Shown here: in pieces, positions 33,601 to 41,537 of the stretch
Position numbering within the stretch: the first letter of the stretch is position 1
Layout of the letters: the number at the start of each line of letters is the position of its first letter
IMG/VR virus record: IMGVR_UViG_3300036851_000065
Span: 1 to 54,144 of that record
Strand: one strand, 5' to 3'
From: a virus
Length of the DNA stretch: 54,144 nt
The notes under the pieces: generated by a model
The model's input: the letters and a program-made list of their open reading frames with translations, nothing else
Told to the model about the DNA's origin: nothing
Database searches by the model: none
Made by a program: the position numbers and the translations under genes

Positions 33601-33755
33601 CTGACTTCACATTACGCAAGGGAGACTCTTTTATTTTGTATACAAAAAAGATGGGGCCATTGAGGGTTAGAATAATGAGAAGGCAGATTAGTAATTCATC
33701 ATCATCGGGTAGAACATACGAATTGGAGTGTATAAAATGGCCTCTGATAACATAA
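30678..33755 (+). CDS. Tail hub / receptor-end protein
   Basis: 1025 residues from ATG 30678, overlapping the previous gene by 13 bases; GTG 30696 is an alternative start, and neither has a strong ribosome binding site. The N-terminal (VRITDFDG...) and C-terminal (EVLREGQNTLVDWQVVNDVNRV, then FTLRKGDSFILY) parts resemble gp27/hub-type proteins. The middle is beta-rich and Cys-containing, probably a discoidin-like or carbohydrate-binding insert (DSYWAGQSVSDSHVIDLGDT). It follows the Dit-like proteins, the usual site of the tail-associated hub. Confidence 0.75.
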   Translation: MVPLKWVVTILRVRITDFDGSNPINLERAKNITEFEAVNTPDEGVSFDIAKNDPKAEILNPDTVAGFTKFWEVWETTTNERLNYGSITSITEQGSDYRVVGAGRSSLLADFRKSKKTFYTPIDSIVDDLRYENLAIQPRTTTLVPRAESSASQTTIFGSSVIRDEKYAGLSKQTKDNAIDDNFGLIKPGEIEPPNTYFSTDSYWAGQSVSDSHVIDLGDTYDVSKLLLILPWWGGIERKGNRTYDFEIAYADDTEAPLVTYQGKKIGPFHPIFDTGADSRLVVGNQPGASFYLGATASGIGLDDPTFYTALSSPGPVNCRYIRTRVYDVHAWYGSVLDTNPSLDGWDFQCDPDYQPGDFGTDPADAEGIMTDKVINERVLEPANDCFASIVEMGVYQEILSKDEIKPLALQRIDNNNLQIIYNHIPDPSETITTPNGFRKFEPGGFFRQISVDYSGANTTYNKFYDSDCAGCYPDGFNFGVIDQNNSLVISRDQTSGVGVTVKSGAYTSLVLMKGASDATVTLADSWPAITDPLSWGGSYSYTTVQNDYAILHFRGQSLKWYATIPTGETGATVKIEIRNKNASGTWTAYSTLETGLILPNNIASEVVYEITYESGILAANTVYQLKITNLNGGYCSIDSFEGYWSASMTQYNEDNHRINVSAPERLTQVYDSRFSGGSMYRWNNNTFFNFHFEGDRVVILSAKGRNHGKLRLILLKGNGPSYYDEYPNDNQVFIPGGSPTDGSISIDLETSRRGAEITQFVAFDSNEYFPNGLPWGKYLVGIYLLPSEIETYTTTDDVDANNFIDRCSDCTDPTGEAVEINKYVYLDAIAVHEKVGLSISFENETHLDILRAVAEAVQAEWDVTEQGVRLEPRIGIDTEEVLREGQNTLVDWQVVNDVNRVASILVSTGADIDGLPLFAITENKETRQTLGRTVMRQQDFRNIADYFQLIGMSRTELKKRQVPEKRITVTHISSDFTLRKGDSFILYTKKMGPLRVRIMRRQISNSSSSGRTYELECIKWPLIT

Positions 33756-35608
33756 GAGAAGTAGGTAAATTTGTTAAACAAACAAGACGGGATACGGACT
33801 ACGCTTTAAAGCGGTATCACTCAAAGATTCCTTTAGTGGAGAGAACTAGAGATATTTTTGATTCCGAGATTCCTTTCAAGATGAACTTTGAAACTAAAAG
33901 AAAGGGCAACAAGGTTCTCTTAGACCTTAATTTTAATAAACCTCCCCCGCTAAATAGATGCAAAAGTGATTGCTTAGCAGCCACCTGTGAAAGCTTTGTA
34001 GTAGAGCCCGGTATAGATCATCTGCTTACGTTACAACAGCCTTATATAGCTGGCACTACAACAGTTTTTATAAATTACTCTCAGGTTCTTCCATCAACAT
34101 TTGATGAAGTTTCTCCTGAGAGTGGTCAAATTTTCGTTCAGGGTACTACAACTAGTACCCTTATTACCGTGTGCTATAGTTATGGTAATTGTGACTCAGA
34201 CTTTGAGGATTGTATCAACATTGGTACGGGAGCTTATACAGGATTAGCTGTGGTATTTTCGGATCGCTTTGATAGAACTACTCCAATAGAGAATCCTGCT
34301 GGTGGCTGTGGTGAATGGGATTTCTCTGCTTTTGGTGATCCCGTTGTAACAGATAATGCAGCCGCTATACGTTCGGGCCTTATTTTTCTAGGCGAGCCAT
34401 TATCTGATAACTTCGAAGCTTTGTTTGCTGTTAAGGGTTTGGGACCGGGAGGTAAATGGGCTATAAGTCTTGGTAGCCCAAGCTTTCCTGTTGCAGCTAG
34501 TTATGGTTTTATTGCCGGGCAATTAACAATGAGCAGTACTTATATGTATACTAATGCCACAAATAGTTTCACATTTTGGGAGGGTGGTATTGTTAGTAAA
34601 GCATTTGTAGATCATACGACAGAGGATTTTTATATACGATTCGCTAGTGTTCCGGGTTCGGGCGCGTTTATACGCATCTGGCCTCAAAGCGAACCAGAAC
34701 CGGCTGGCGGATTGTTTGGGGTTTGGAGCTTTCAAATATCCCCATTTAATGCTCCTATATTACCCAGTGGTCCGGGACCACAACAAGATGCTATATTTGA
34801 TGAACAAGTATTTCCAGCGTTAGGTATAATCGGGGTAACAATGGATGATGGCGTAGCTCTCCAAGCCATTTCAGTTTGGGGACAAGGTGGTATGGGCCGA
34901 TCAAATATGCCTGCTATTGATGAGTTTCCCGGTTCCTATCGAATTAATTCATGTACTGTAAATCCAGACGGGTTACTTAGACAAGGACATTGTTCTAGCA
35001 CTACGATAACTGTTACAGAAGCAAGTGCAATTCAGGAGATGGATAATAGTAATCCTCACTGTGCCGTTGGCTTGTCTTATGAAATCACGGTTGGTAGCCC
35101 TCCGACTCCTACGGGGAGGCATCTAAATTCTTCACAACATACAAGGATATTTAAGTTTCCAGAAAATGATCCCAACTATCCGGTTCCAAGTCAGGTGAGA
35201 TTGACTGGGGAAGTACAAACCCTTAATTTTCTCGGTGTTGGGTTCGAAGTGGGATTTTATTCCCTTGGGGGTCCCGGTGAACCGGGACAGGCGGGCTTTT
35301 TCTTTGCAGGAAGTCTTGTAGGTACTGCATCTGGTGGTAATGGTAATACTTGGAATTCATTTGATATTACGCTTCCAGTTATTGACGGAGTTGTTCACTA
35401 TACTGTTGGATTTTTAGGTGGAGTAGATGCCGTCGAGGCTGCGTTAGGATCAGAAACAGAAAATCGCGACAGTAATGAGGGGGCTATTATTGATCTTCGA
35501 TTTGTAAAGGTTTATTCCATTAGTCCACTTACTTGCTCTACTCACCCGTATTGTCCTGATTCTCTTGAACGCTATAATGAAAGAAATGAAATAGAGGAAG
35601 AACTATAA
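33737..35608 (+). CDS. Tail tip protein with duplicated N-terminal module
   Basis: 623 residues. ATG 33737 is chosen because GGAGTG lies about seven bases upstream; GTG 33728 is possible. Residues about 1-155 match the whole of the next gene's product (ALKRY, PL.ER..DIFDS..PF.M.F, FN..PP.N.C). Residues 170-370 look like a jelly roll opened by FSDRFDRTTP. A Cys-containing C-terminal domain follows. Probably a receptor-contact component; no enzyme motif seen. Confidence 0.7.
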   Translation: MASDNIREVGKFVKQTRRDTDYALKRYHSKIPLVERTRDIFDSEIPFKMNFETKRKGNKVLLDLNFNKPPPLNRCKSDCLAATCESFVVEPGIDHLLTLQQPYIAGTTTVFINYSQVLPSTFDEVSPESGQIFVQGTTTSTLITVCYSYGNCDSDFEDCINIGTGAYTGLAVVFSDRFDRTTPIENPAGGCGEWDFSAFGDPVVTDNAAAIRSGLIFLGEPLSDNFEALFAVKGLGPGGKWAISLGSPSFPVAASYGFIAGQLTMSSTYMYTNATNSFTFWEGGIVSKAFVDHTTEDFYIRFASVPGSGAFIRIWPQSEPEPAGGLFGVWSFQISPFNAPILPSGPGPQQDAIFDEQVFPALGIIGVTMDDGVALQAISVWGQGGMGRSNMPAIDEFPGSYRINSCTVNPDGLLRQGHCSSTTITVTEASAIQEMDNSNPHCAVGLSYEITVGSPPTPTGRHLNSSQHTRIFKFPENDPNYPVPSQVRLTGEVQTLNFLGVGFEVGFYSLGGPGEPGQAGFFFAGSLVGTASGGNGNTWNSFDITLPVIDGVVHYTVGFLGGVDAVEAALGSETENRDSNEGAIIDLRFVKVYSISPLTCSTHPYCPDSLERYNERNEIEEEL

Positions 35609-36048
35609 TGGGCGATGATTTTAGGGGACTAAGTAGAATCTTTAAACAGGGCGGGAAAGATTCCTCCGATGCTCTAAAAAGATACTCGCCCATTCGTCCT
35701 AGATTAGAAAGAATACTAGATATATTTGATAGTGTAGTTCCATTTAATATGGAATTTTATACTAAGGCCAATGAAACAACAGTTATGTTAAATTTGTATT
35801 TTAATGAGGCTCCACCAACTAACTGTTGTGAAGCTAATCTATGTGCCATATGTGAATTTTTCTCAGATGGAGAAGAAATAATACAATTGGAACGAGGATA
35901 CATAGAAGGTAGTGTCAGTGTATTTATAGATGGTGCCCTTCGCACAACATATGTGGAGACAAGCCCAGTCGAAGGAATAGTAACAATCACTATAGCGGTA
36001 GCTGTAGGAACAGTAGTTAGAATCTGTTATGTTTATGAGAAGGTGTAA
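35608..36048 (+). CDS. Small tail protein, paralogue of preceding N-terminus
   Basis: 146 residues, starting in a TAATG overlap. It aligns along its length with residues 1-155 of the 33737 protein, including a conserved NCCEANLCAICEFF Cys cluster and an RGYIEGSVSVFIDG strand region. A tandem duplication with loss of the downstream domains is the simplest explanation. Probably a tail-tip subunit. Confidence 0.72.
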   Translation: MGDDFRGLSRIFKQGGKDSSDALKRYSPIRPRLERILDIFDSVVPFNMEFYTKANETTVMLNLYFNEAPPTNCCEANLCAICEFFSDGEEIIQLERGYIEGSVSVFIDGALRTTYVETSPVEGIVTITIAVAVGTVVRICYVYEKV

Positions 36049-36050
36049 AA

Positions 36051-36260
36051 ATGTATCCCATTGATGTTAAAGTTTGGATTGATGGTAAAGATGCAACCAA
36101 ATGGATATTTGGTTCTGAGACTGTAGTACTTTCCAATATAAACAGGAAGTGGTCTAAGATAGATATTAGCTCATTCATTAAAGGTCCGGGTACTCACGAA
36201 ATAGAAATAACTGCTGAGGCTGGTATCGGTCGAGTGGAATGTAGATTAGAAATAAGTTAG
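36051..36260 (+). CDS. Hypothetical small beta protein
   Basis: 69 residues from ATG 36051, two bases after the previous stop. Beta-rich (DVKVWIDGKDATKWIFG) and similar in style to short domains of tail proteins. It ends with TAG. Probably a tail-associated subunit by position; not recognised. Confidence 0.65.
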   Translation: MYPIDVKVWIDGKDATKWIFGSETVVLSNINRKWSKIDISSFIKGPGTHEIEITAEAGIGRVECRLEIS

Positions 36261-36268
36261 GAGGAACT

Positions 36269-36517
36269 ATGAAGGTCGAATTCACTAAAGATGTAGAAGA
36301 AGAGCGAGTTAATCGAGCTACTTGGGATGCGTTTTCCAGTCGTAGTATTGTAGAAGTTGTTCATAAAGCTAAGGAATTAGGGTGGGCTGAGAAAAAAGTT
36401 CAAGTACGTTCAGAAAAAACAGGTAAAGGTATTATGTACTACATAGAACCTTATGAAGAAGGTTGTGGGTGCATGGGGATGCTTAGGTATGGAGATTTCT
36501 TCGATCCGCCCTCCTAA
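36269..36517 (+). CDS. Hypothetical protein
   Basis: 82 residues from ATG 36269 with AGGAGGAAC upstream. The N-terminal half is helical; a CGCMGM motif lies near the C-terminus. Last gene of the tail operon before a folded intergenic region. No family recognised. Confidence 0.62.
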   Translation: MKVEFTKDVEEERVNRATWDAFSSRSIVEVVHKAKELGWAEKKVQVRSEKTGKGIMYYIEPYEEGCGCMGMLRYGDFFDPPS

Positions 36518-36541
36518 AAGATAATTTGAAGGTTATAAATA

Positions 36542-36644
36542 GGACGGCGTAGCTTCTTTTCAATAGTAACCATTCTGGCCGATGAGGTTCTCAGGGTCGT
36601 GGGTGTTGAGAACGAAATTCCCACATGAAAACGCTTGCCGTCCA
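36542..36644 (+). ncRNA. Candidate structured RNA or tRNA-like relic
   Basis: GGACGGC (36542-36548) pairs perfectly with GCCGTCC (36637-36643), like a tRNA acceptor with an A following. Inside, GTGGG (36599-36603) can pair with CCCAC (36619-36623), resembling a T arm with an insertion, and GTTCTCA can pair with TGAGAAC. The 103-base span has no clear D or anticodon arm and no CCA. It could be a decayed tRNA, a novel small RNA, or an mRNA leader structure for the glycosyltransferase gene. Confidence 0.4.
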
Positions 36645-36663
36645 ATTAGAAAGGAAAACATTT

Positions 36664-37839
36664 TTGAAGATACTTTTTTGGGGTGATTCCCCAACAGTAC
36701 CAACAGGCTTTGGAAAAGTAAGTAATGAAGTTCTTAAAAGACTTCGATCTTATGGGCATGACATTTCAATTCTAGGGATCAATCATAATGGTGATCCTTA
36801 TGATCATGAAGAATTTCCATATAGATTATATCCCTGTGCTCAGGGTAATACAGACATGCTTTATGGATTAAGCAAGTTGTGGGCTGTGGTTCAACATGAG
36901 AAGCCCGACCTGCTTTTTATGTTGAATGATCCGTGGCTTATCAAAGATACCCTAGATAGAAAACCGGGTGAGTATCCTTACATGAAGACTTTGGCATACT
37001 ACCCCGTTGATGCTGGTCCTCTTAAACCAGAGTGGATAAAAATACTCAACTCATTTGATGCTCAGGTATGTTACTCGCATTTCGCAGAACGGGTTGTTAC
37101 CGATTCTAACAAAGGTAAGCGGCCTGATAATTTATATCAGATATACCACGGTGTTAACACTGAAACTTACTACCCAATAAACCAACAAAAAGCGCGGGCT
37201 GTATTAGGTATTCCTAACGATGTATTTATTGTAGGTATGGTAGCTAGAAACCAACCTCGTAAGAGATTCGATATCTTAATGAAAGCTTTTGTTGATTTTG
37301 CAAAAGATAAAGATGACGCGCGTTTATATCTACATACAGCGATGCATGATTTTGGTTTCGATATGCCAGACCTTATAAGACAGTTTGATATCGGAGACAA
37401 GCTCATTCTAACAGAAGGTTTGACTCCTGCTCGTGGTGTCGATGAAGAGAGACTTAATTTGATCTACAATACCTTTGATGTTAATGCATTGATAAGTTTA
37501 GGTGACGGTTTTGGGCTTCCAGTAGCAGAATCTATGGCTACAGGTTGTCCTCAACTTGTAAGTGGGCATTCTTGTCTACAAGAATTAGTCGAGGGACATG
37601 GAGGATTAACAGTAAATACACAATCTTGGTTACTTAACGGCAGTGAAATTAACACATGGGGTGGCTTGTCTGATCCCGATGATATAGCAACCAAGCTTAA
37701 CATACTCTATAATAATCAAGCACTTCGCATAAAGTTATCAGAGGATGGATATAACTTTATTAGGCAAGAACAGTTTTCATGGGATTCCATTGCTCAGCAG
37801 TTCCAGAAAATTATCAAAAAAATATTCCATCTAATTTAA
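36664..37839 (+). CDS. GT4-family glycosyltransferase
   Basis: 391 residues. TTG 36664 is chosen because AAGGA lies eight bases upstream and the product then begins MKILFWGDSP...GFGKVS, as GT4 enzymes do; an in-frame ATG at 36625 would start inside the folded element. The GT-B signature is clear: VGMVARNQPRKRFD, then GDGFGLPVAESMATGCPQLV with the E-x7-E donor site. It is probably cytoplasmic. With the GT pair at 14840-16474 this gives three glycosyltransferases in late genes. Confidence 0.9.
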   Translation: MKILFWGDSPTVPTGFGKVSNEVLKRLRSYGHDISILGINHNGDPYDHEEFPYRLYPCAQGNTDMLYGLSKLWAVVQHEKPDLLFMLNDPWLIKDTLDRKPGEYPYMKTLAYYPVDAGPLKPEWIKILNSFDAQVCYSHFAERVVTDSNKGKRPDNLYQIYHGVNTETYYPINQQKARAVLGIPNDVFIVGMVARNQPRKRFDILMKAFVDFAKDKDDARLYLHTAMHDFGFDMPDLIRQFDIGDKLILTEGLTPARGVDEERLNLIYNTFDVNALISLGDGFGLPVAESMATGCPQLVSGHSCLQELVEGHGGLTVNTQSWLLNGSEINTWGGLSDPDDIATKLNILYNNQALRIKLSEDGYNFIRQEQFSWDSIAQQFQKIIKKIFHLI

Positions 37840-37853
37840 GGAAAGGAGATAAC

Positions 37854-38657
37854 ATGTCTATTAATTATGACTCCCCAACACTAGCACCACCAAGAATAGA
37901 GTATGGTAGATTTTTACAACTATTACAAAGTAAGAATTCTCCCGCTGTTCCAGAGGCAATAGATATCTGGAACATTTTCATAGGTCAGGGTGTTGATCCT
38001 TCCTTTGCACTCGCTCAATATCGTGTGGAATCACAGTATGGTACAGCGGGTCATGCCGTAGTAACAGGATCATGGGGTAATATGCTTTATGATTCTAATT
38101 TAACTAAATTAGCAGTTAGTCGATATTCTCCCGGTAATGGATATACTTATGCTGTTTATGACAGCTATCGAAATGCGGCTATAGATTACGCTAGATATCT
38201 TCACTGGTATAAAGATAAATATAATCTTTATACTATATATGAAGCAACTGCTAGATGGATAGGTAAGGTACCGGGTTCATCTGGACACATAAGTTATATT
38301 AATATCGTTATCAACGATATGTATGAATACGAGTTTCAAGATGGAAAATTTTATGAAGTTGGTGATAAGATGATTTATGGAGGCGCTCCCTTTGATCGAG
38401 CTACAGGAAGAATCGTACAGAAGTACCCGGTAATTAATGGTATGCCGCTGTATCGGGGAACAGATGGTTCAATACTAAAAAACTATAGTGGGCCTAGTAG
38501 CAAGATAGGAGACTTAAAATCTTATGCTTGGTACTTGGGTCTAGTTCAAGGTTCCACTGATTGGGGCATGATCTGTATTGGTACATCTGTTGCAGATGCC
38601 GATGCTACGTGGTGCTATATTCAGAATATTGATACTAATAAGATTGTGAATGTATAA
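37854..38657 (+). CDS. Glucosaminidase-like cell-wall hydrolase
   Basis: 267 residues. ATG 37854 follows AAGGAAAGGAGAT; an earlier in-frame ATG lies within the previous gene. The catalytic-type region FALAQYRVESQYGTAG (51-66) puts Glu59 where GH73/lysozyme-like enzymes have their acid, followed by SWGNML and YDSYRNAAIDYARYL. The C-terminal part (KYPVINGMPLYRG...) is probably wall-binding. It would cleave peptidoglycan glycan strands. No signal peptide, so export needs the holin. Confidence 0.82.
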   Translation: MSINYDSPTLAPPRIEYGRFLQLLQSKNSPAVPEAIDIWNIFIGQGVDPSFALAQYRVESQYGTAGHAVVTGSWGNMLYDSNLTKLAVSRYSPGNGYTYAVYDSYRNAAIDYARYLHWYKDKYNLYTIYEATARWIGKVPGSSGHISYINIVINDMYEYEFQDGKFYEVGDKMIYGGAPFDRATGRIVQKYPVINGMPLYRGTDGSILKNYSGPSSKIGDLKSYAWYLGLVQGSTDWGMICIGTSVADADATWCYIQNIDTNKIVNV

Positions 38658-39602
38658 ATGGCAATTTATCAAGAGCCTATAAAAGCAGATTTTTGGCAGC
38701 TTTATCGTGAGCCGGGAGGTAGTTATCTCGACCCCCTCGGACCTAAAAATTGCATGACACATACTGCTGCTCGTGCGGTAATGAGAAATTATGAGGGTAA
38801 AAGACCTACAGGAATTATGGGTGCTTGGCCCCCAACTGGGTATGTAATACGAAGATACACGGGTGATACTGTTGGTGGAGTAAATCATGGACAGGTTGCT
38901 AAAGTATTGTCTTCAAAATATAAGGTTTCTTTGGTTCTTAAATATGGATTTGACTTCGATGATATTGCAGACCTACTTGAAGAAACTCGTGGTGTTATGC
39001 TATCTTTATGGTATGAGCCTATTCTAGATTCTAGATTTAGAGGTTCATATACGTTCAACACTAACCACGAAATCTGGTTGAATGGAGTAGATAGAGACAG
39101 ACGTTTATTTACATATGTTATTGATCCTTTAGCAGACGGCAGAATGAGCGGGCTGTATAAAGGGCCGGGTAGTTATCCGTTTAGCTTGCTGCGTGAAGCA
39201 GCAGGAATGTTGAATGTATCTTCTACTGGATACAGAGCTTTGGGATTTGGTAAAGCTTACATAGCTTATACTAAAGCTACTGGTGATTTTGCTACTGTTC
39301 CTGCACCAACAGGAATAGATTTTGGAGGTACGCCAATGAATCAACTTGATGGACCGGCTGCTAAGGTATTATTAGCTGGACCTACAAGAAAAATGTTCTT
39401 GAAAAAAGGAACGCCTATTTACAAATGGGTATCAGCTAGAACTGCAAATGAGTTTGCAAGAAGTTCTAGGGATCAGTGGTTCGTAATGACAGGAATCCCC
39501 GGATCGGGTTGGAGAACTGTTGTAACAAGTAAGGTATACCCTGATGGAATAACAAGGATATTTGAAGCTTACGTACCTGTAGGCGCTGGACCAATAGTTT
39601 AG
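38658..39602 (+). CDS. C39-like Cys peptidase endolysin
   Basis: 314 residues, start directly after the previous stop with no gap. A papain-like triad is visible: Cys32 in PKNCMTHTAA, His137 in TNHEIWLNG and Asp156 in VIDPLAD. The C-terminal 100 residues (FLKKGTPIYKWVS...) resemble SH3-like wall-binding modules. It would cut peptide cross-links, complementing the upstream glycosidase. The stop is TAG. Confidence 0.82.
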   Translation: MAIYQEPIKADFWQLYREPGGSYLDPLGPKNCMTHTAARAVMRNYEGKRPTGIMGAWPPTGYVIRRYTGDTVGGVNHGQVAKVLSSKYKVSLVLKYGFDFDDIADLLEETRGVMLSLWYEPILDSRFRGSYTFNTNHEIWLNGVDRDRRLFTYVIDPLADGRMSGLYKGPGSYPFSLLREAAGMLNVSSTGYRALGFGKAYIAYTKATGDFATVPAPTGIDFGGTPMNQLDGPAAKVLLAGPTRKMFLKKGTPIYKWVSARTANEFARSSRDQWFVMTGIPGSGWRTVVTSKVYPDGITRIFEAYVPVGAGPIV

Positions 39603-39610
39603 GAGAAAAA

Positions 39611-39739
39611 ATGACAGAAGAATATCCAGAAGATATCAAAAATGATATAGTTATTGATGAAGATGACGATGCGGAACCAGCCCCCGAAGATGGGGATGCT
39701 CCAACATTAGAAGATATAAAAAAATTGATAAACGAATAA
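39611..39739 (+). CDS. Small highly acidic protein
   Basis: 42 residues from ATG 39611 with AGGAGAAAAA. About 40% Asp or Glu, with no hydrophobic segment. It lies between endolysin and holin genes. It could be a lysis regulator; no family recognised. Confidence 0.62.
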   Translation: MTEEYPEDIKNDIVIDEDDDAEPAPEDGDAPTLEDIKKLINE

Positions 39740-39755
39740 AGGGCGGTGATATAGT

Positions 39756-40106
39756 ATGAGTTTTAGTCTTTATGATTTACTTCCAGACGCAATACCATAT
39801 CCGATTAAATCGGGTATTGTTAGAGGAATTAGAACAGGAATTGCTGCTGTATTAGCAGGTGTTTCCGCTGCAATTGCAGATGGCTCTCTATTAGGGGTTG
39901 TTCAGATTATTCCACCAGCATATTTTCCGGCTGCTACAATGGCGTTAACAACTTTGTTTGTTGCTGTTGATAAATGGCTAAGAGAAAGAGGATTAGTAGA
40001 GGATGCAAAGGAAGCTGGTTTAATTCCACCAGATGCAAAGGAATTACCACAGGCATTACCTGTAGATGCAGATAAGGTAGAGGAAGCGAAACCGGATAAC
40101 GTTTAA
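39756..40106 (+). CDS. Putative holin
   Basis: 116 residues from ATG 39756 behind AAAGGGCGGTG. Two hydrophobic segments (about 29-48, GIAAVLAGVSAAIADGS, and 55-72, AYFPAATMALTTLFVAV) flank a short turn, and a charged tail ends EEAKPDNV. Size, topology and position after two lysins fit a holin that permeabilises the membrane. Confidence 0.75.
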   Translation: MSFSLYDLLPDAIPYPIKSGIVRGIRTGIAAVLAGVSAAIADGSLLGVVQIIPPAYFPAATMALTTLFVAVDKWLRERGLVEDAKEAGLIPPDAKELPQALPVDADKVEEAKPDNV

Positions 40107-40120
40107 GTCTTGCCAGAGGG

Positions 40121-40162
40121 AATGGGAGCTTGATTTATTTCAGGCTCCCTTTCTTTTTTGTT
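40121..40162 (+). terminator. Intrinsic terminator after lysis genes
   Basis: GGGAGC (40124-40129) pairs with GCTCCC (40144-40149), with an inner TGA/TCA extension, followed by TTTCTTTTTTG. It closes the late operon. Confidence 0.87.
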
Positions 40163-40165
40163 TTG

Positions 40166-40195
40166 TTGACGTGGGGGCTTATTGTTTGGTAAAAT
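40166..40195 (+). promoter_or_regulatory. Sigma-70-type promoter for replication operon
   Basis: TTGACG (40166-40171), 18-base spacer, TAAAAT (40190-40195). It lies just after the late terminator and before the replication genes. A second TTGACT begins at 40195. Host RNA polymerase recognition is expected. Confidence 0.82.
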
Positions 40196-40214
40196 TGACT
40201 CAGGTAGGTAGGTT

Positions 40215-40271
40215 ATGCCTAAAGAAAACAGAGACAATAAGGAGGGTAATGAAGACAAGACGCTTAGTTGA
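40215..40271 (+). CDS. Short leader ORF
   Basis: 18-codon ORF (MPKENRDNKEGN...) from ATG 40215 with AGGTAGGTAGG upstream. A second short ORF begins at 40249. Such leaders can couple or attenuate translation of the next gene; there is no evidence for a separate function. Confidence 0.35.
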   Translation: MPKENRDNKEGNEDKTLS

Positions 40272-40296
40272 TTTGAAGCTTATGTCCAGCATATAG
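40249..40296 (+). CDS. Second short leader ORF ending in TAG
   Basis: 15 codons (MKTRRLVDLKLMSSI) from ATG 40249, with AAGGAGGG immediately upstream but only two bases of spacing. It stops at TAG 40294-40296, followed at once by TGA. It overlaps the first leader ORF in another frame. Weak support. Confidence 0.3.
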   Translation: MKTRRLVDLKLMSSI

Positions 40297-40366
40297 TGAG
40301 AACTACGCCGATAAGGAACTGCCTATGCGGTACCAGCGTGATTAATAACAAGGAGATTGACCAGAT

Positions 40367-41131
40367 ATGTCGTTTGCAGAAACTACTAAAAGCTATTCCG
40401 AAACAAGAACTAGAACAGCCAGTGACTATGTTAAGTTTAGTCCTGAGTACAGAGTTGTTTTACGTATCCTTGATGAGAAAGCAAAACTGTCTTGGAAGCA
40501 CTGGATAAGGGAAGCAAATAAGAGTGAAGATGGTACTGCTCGTGGAATGTTTGCTACCTGTCCAAATATAACAGCCCAAACAAAAGTATGTCCTATTGAA
40601 GATATGCTAAAGGGCCTAGAAAAAGATGATCCGACTTATATGGATAAGCGGGCTAAGAAACGATTCCTAGTCAACGTATTAGATCGTACACCATATACGG
40701 TCTGTGGTGCTTGCAACGAACAGACACCTTCTGCTACAGGTAAGAAGTGCATAAATTGTGAGGCCGATGTAAAGAAGAATGATTTTGTTCCACTAAACAA
40801 GATTAAAATTCTTGAAGGTGGTCCACAGTTATTCGCTACTACACTAAATGCCGTAGAAACTATGGGCCTAGAAGATTGGGAGAAGAATATCACTGAATAT
40901 GATATCACATTCCAGACTCAGGGTACAGGCCGTGATCGAAAAATTGCAGCTATCCCACAACAACCCTCAGAACTTAGTGAATCTGATTTCATTGATCCTG
41001 AAACTCAGGAACCACAGAAAAGATTTGATCTGGAATTGCTCTCAGAGCCAAACACTGTTGAAGAAATTCACCTTCTACTTGAAGGTGCTGGCATAGCTCA
41101 ACTCAACGAGTTAAGAGGCATAACAGCATAA
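40367..41131 (+). CDS. Single-stranded DNA-binding protein (zinc-containing)
   Basis: 254 residues from ATG 40367 with AACAAGGAGA upstream. The core FSPEYRVVLRILDEKAKLSWKHW is followed by a CGAC...CINC zinc site (113-131), then LNKIKILEGGPQLF and EYDITFQTQGTGRDRKI. The C-terminus is acidic, as for phage ssDNA-binding proteins of the gp32-like functional type. Being the first gene of the operon fits an abundant replication protein. Confidence 0.72.
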   Translation: MSFAETTKSYSETRTRTASDYVKFSPEYRVVLRILDEKAKLSWKHWIREANKSEDGTARGMFATCPNITAQTKVCPIEDMLKGLEKDDPTYMDKRAKKRFLVNVLDRTPYTVCGACNEQTPSATGKKCINCEADVKKNDFVPLNKIKILEGGPQLFATTLNAVETMGLEDWEKNITEYDITFQTQGTGRDRKIAAIPQQPSELSESDFIDPETQEPQKRFDLELLSEPNTVEEIHLLLEGAGIAQLNELRGITA

Positions 41132-41141
41132 GGAAATGCCA

Positions 41142-41537
41142 ATGAACGAGGAACCTAAATCTCTTGAACGTTGGCACTTTGAATTAAAGTCAATAGGGAA
41201 AAAACACTGGGTGACATTCTACGAGAGTTTTCTCGGGGTGTCACCCTCTAATATACCTAGACTTTTCAAAACATTATCCCTATATGGATACTGGCCTTTA
41301 TTTGAGGCTATCGTTGAGAGTGCTGATAAACCACTAGAGGGGGACAAACTCAACTATGTCGTTGTCGTTGCTAAGAACAAATTTAAGGAACAGCAGGAAG
41401 AACTTGACAATACGGATGAATATGCTCAATCAATCGAAGAATCGAAGGAAAGCACAAGGTCAGCTAATCAGGTCTTGGAGCGAAAGATCAAGGGAAGAAA
41501 TAAATGCCGGTCAAAACCATTACCAAAACAGCCGTAG
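41142..41537 (+). CDS. Hypothetical replication-region protein
   Basis: 131 residues. ATG 41142 is preferred to ATG 41136 because AGGA ends only one base before the latter. The N-terminus (KHWVTFYESFLGVSPSNIPRL) is helical; the C-terminus is charged and basic. Overlaps the next gene by 34 bases. Unrecognised; possibly accessory to the ssDNA-binding protein. Confidence 0.6.
   Translation: MNEEPKSLERWHFELKSIGKKHWVTFYESFLGVSPSNIPRLFKTLSLYGYWPLFEAIVESADKPLEGDKLNYVVVVAKNKFKEQQEELDNTDEYAQSIEESKESTRSANQVLERKIKGRNKCRSKPLPKQP

Noticed and set aside
37779-37853. Upstream start of the glucosaminidase gene
   Set aside because: The extension overlaps the end of the glycosyltransferase gene and has no ribosome binding site; AAGGAAAGGAG precedes ATG 37854.
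40296-40508. ORF overlapping the start of the ssDNA-binding gene
   Set aside because: It shares the region with a clearly conserved protein in another frame and its sequence has no protein-like pattern.
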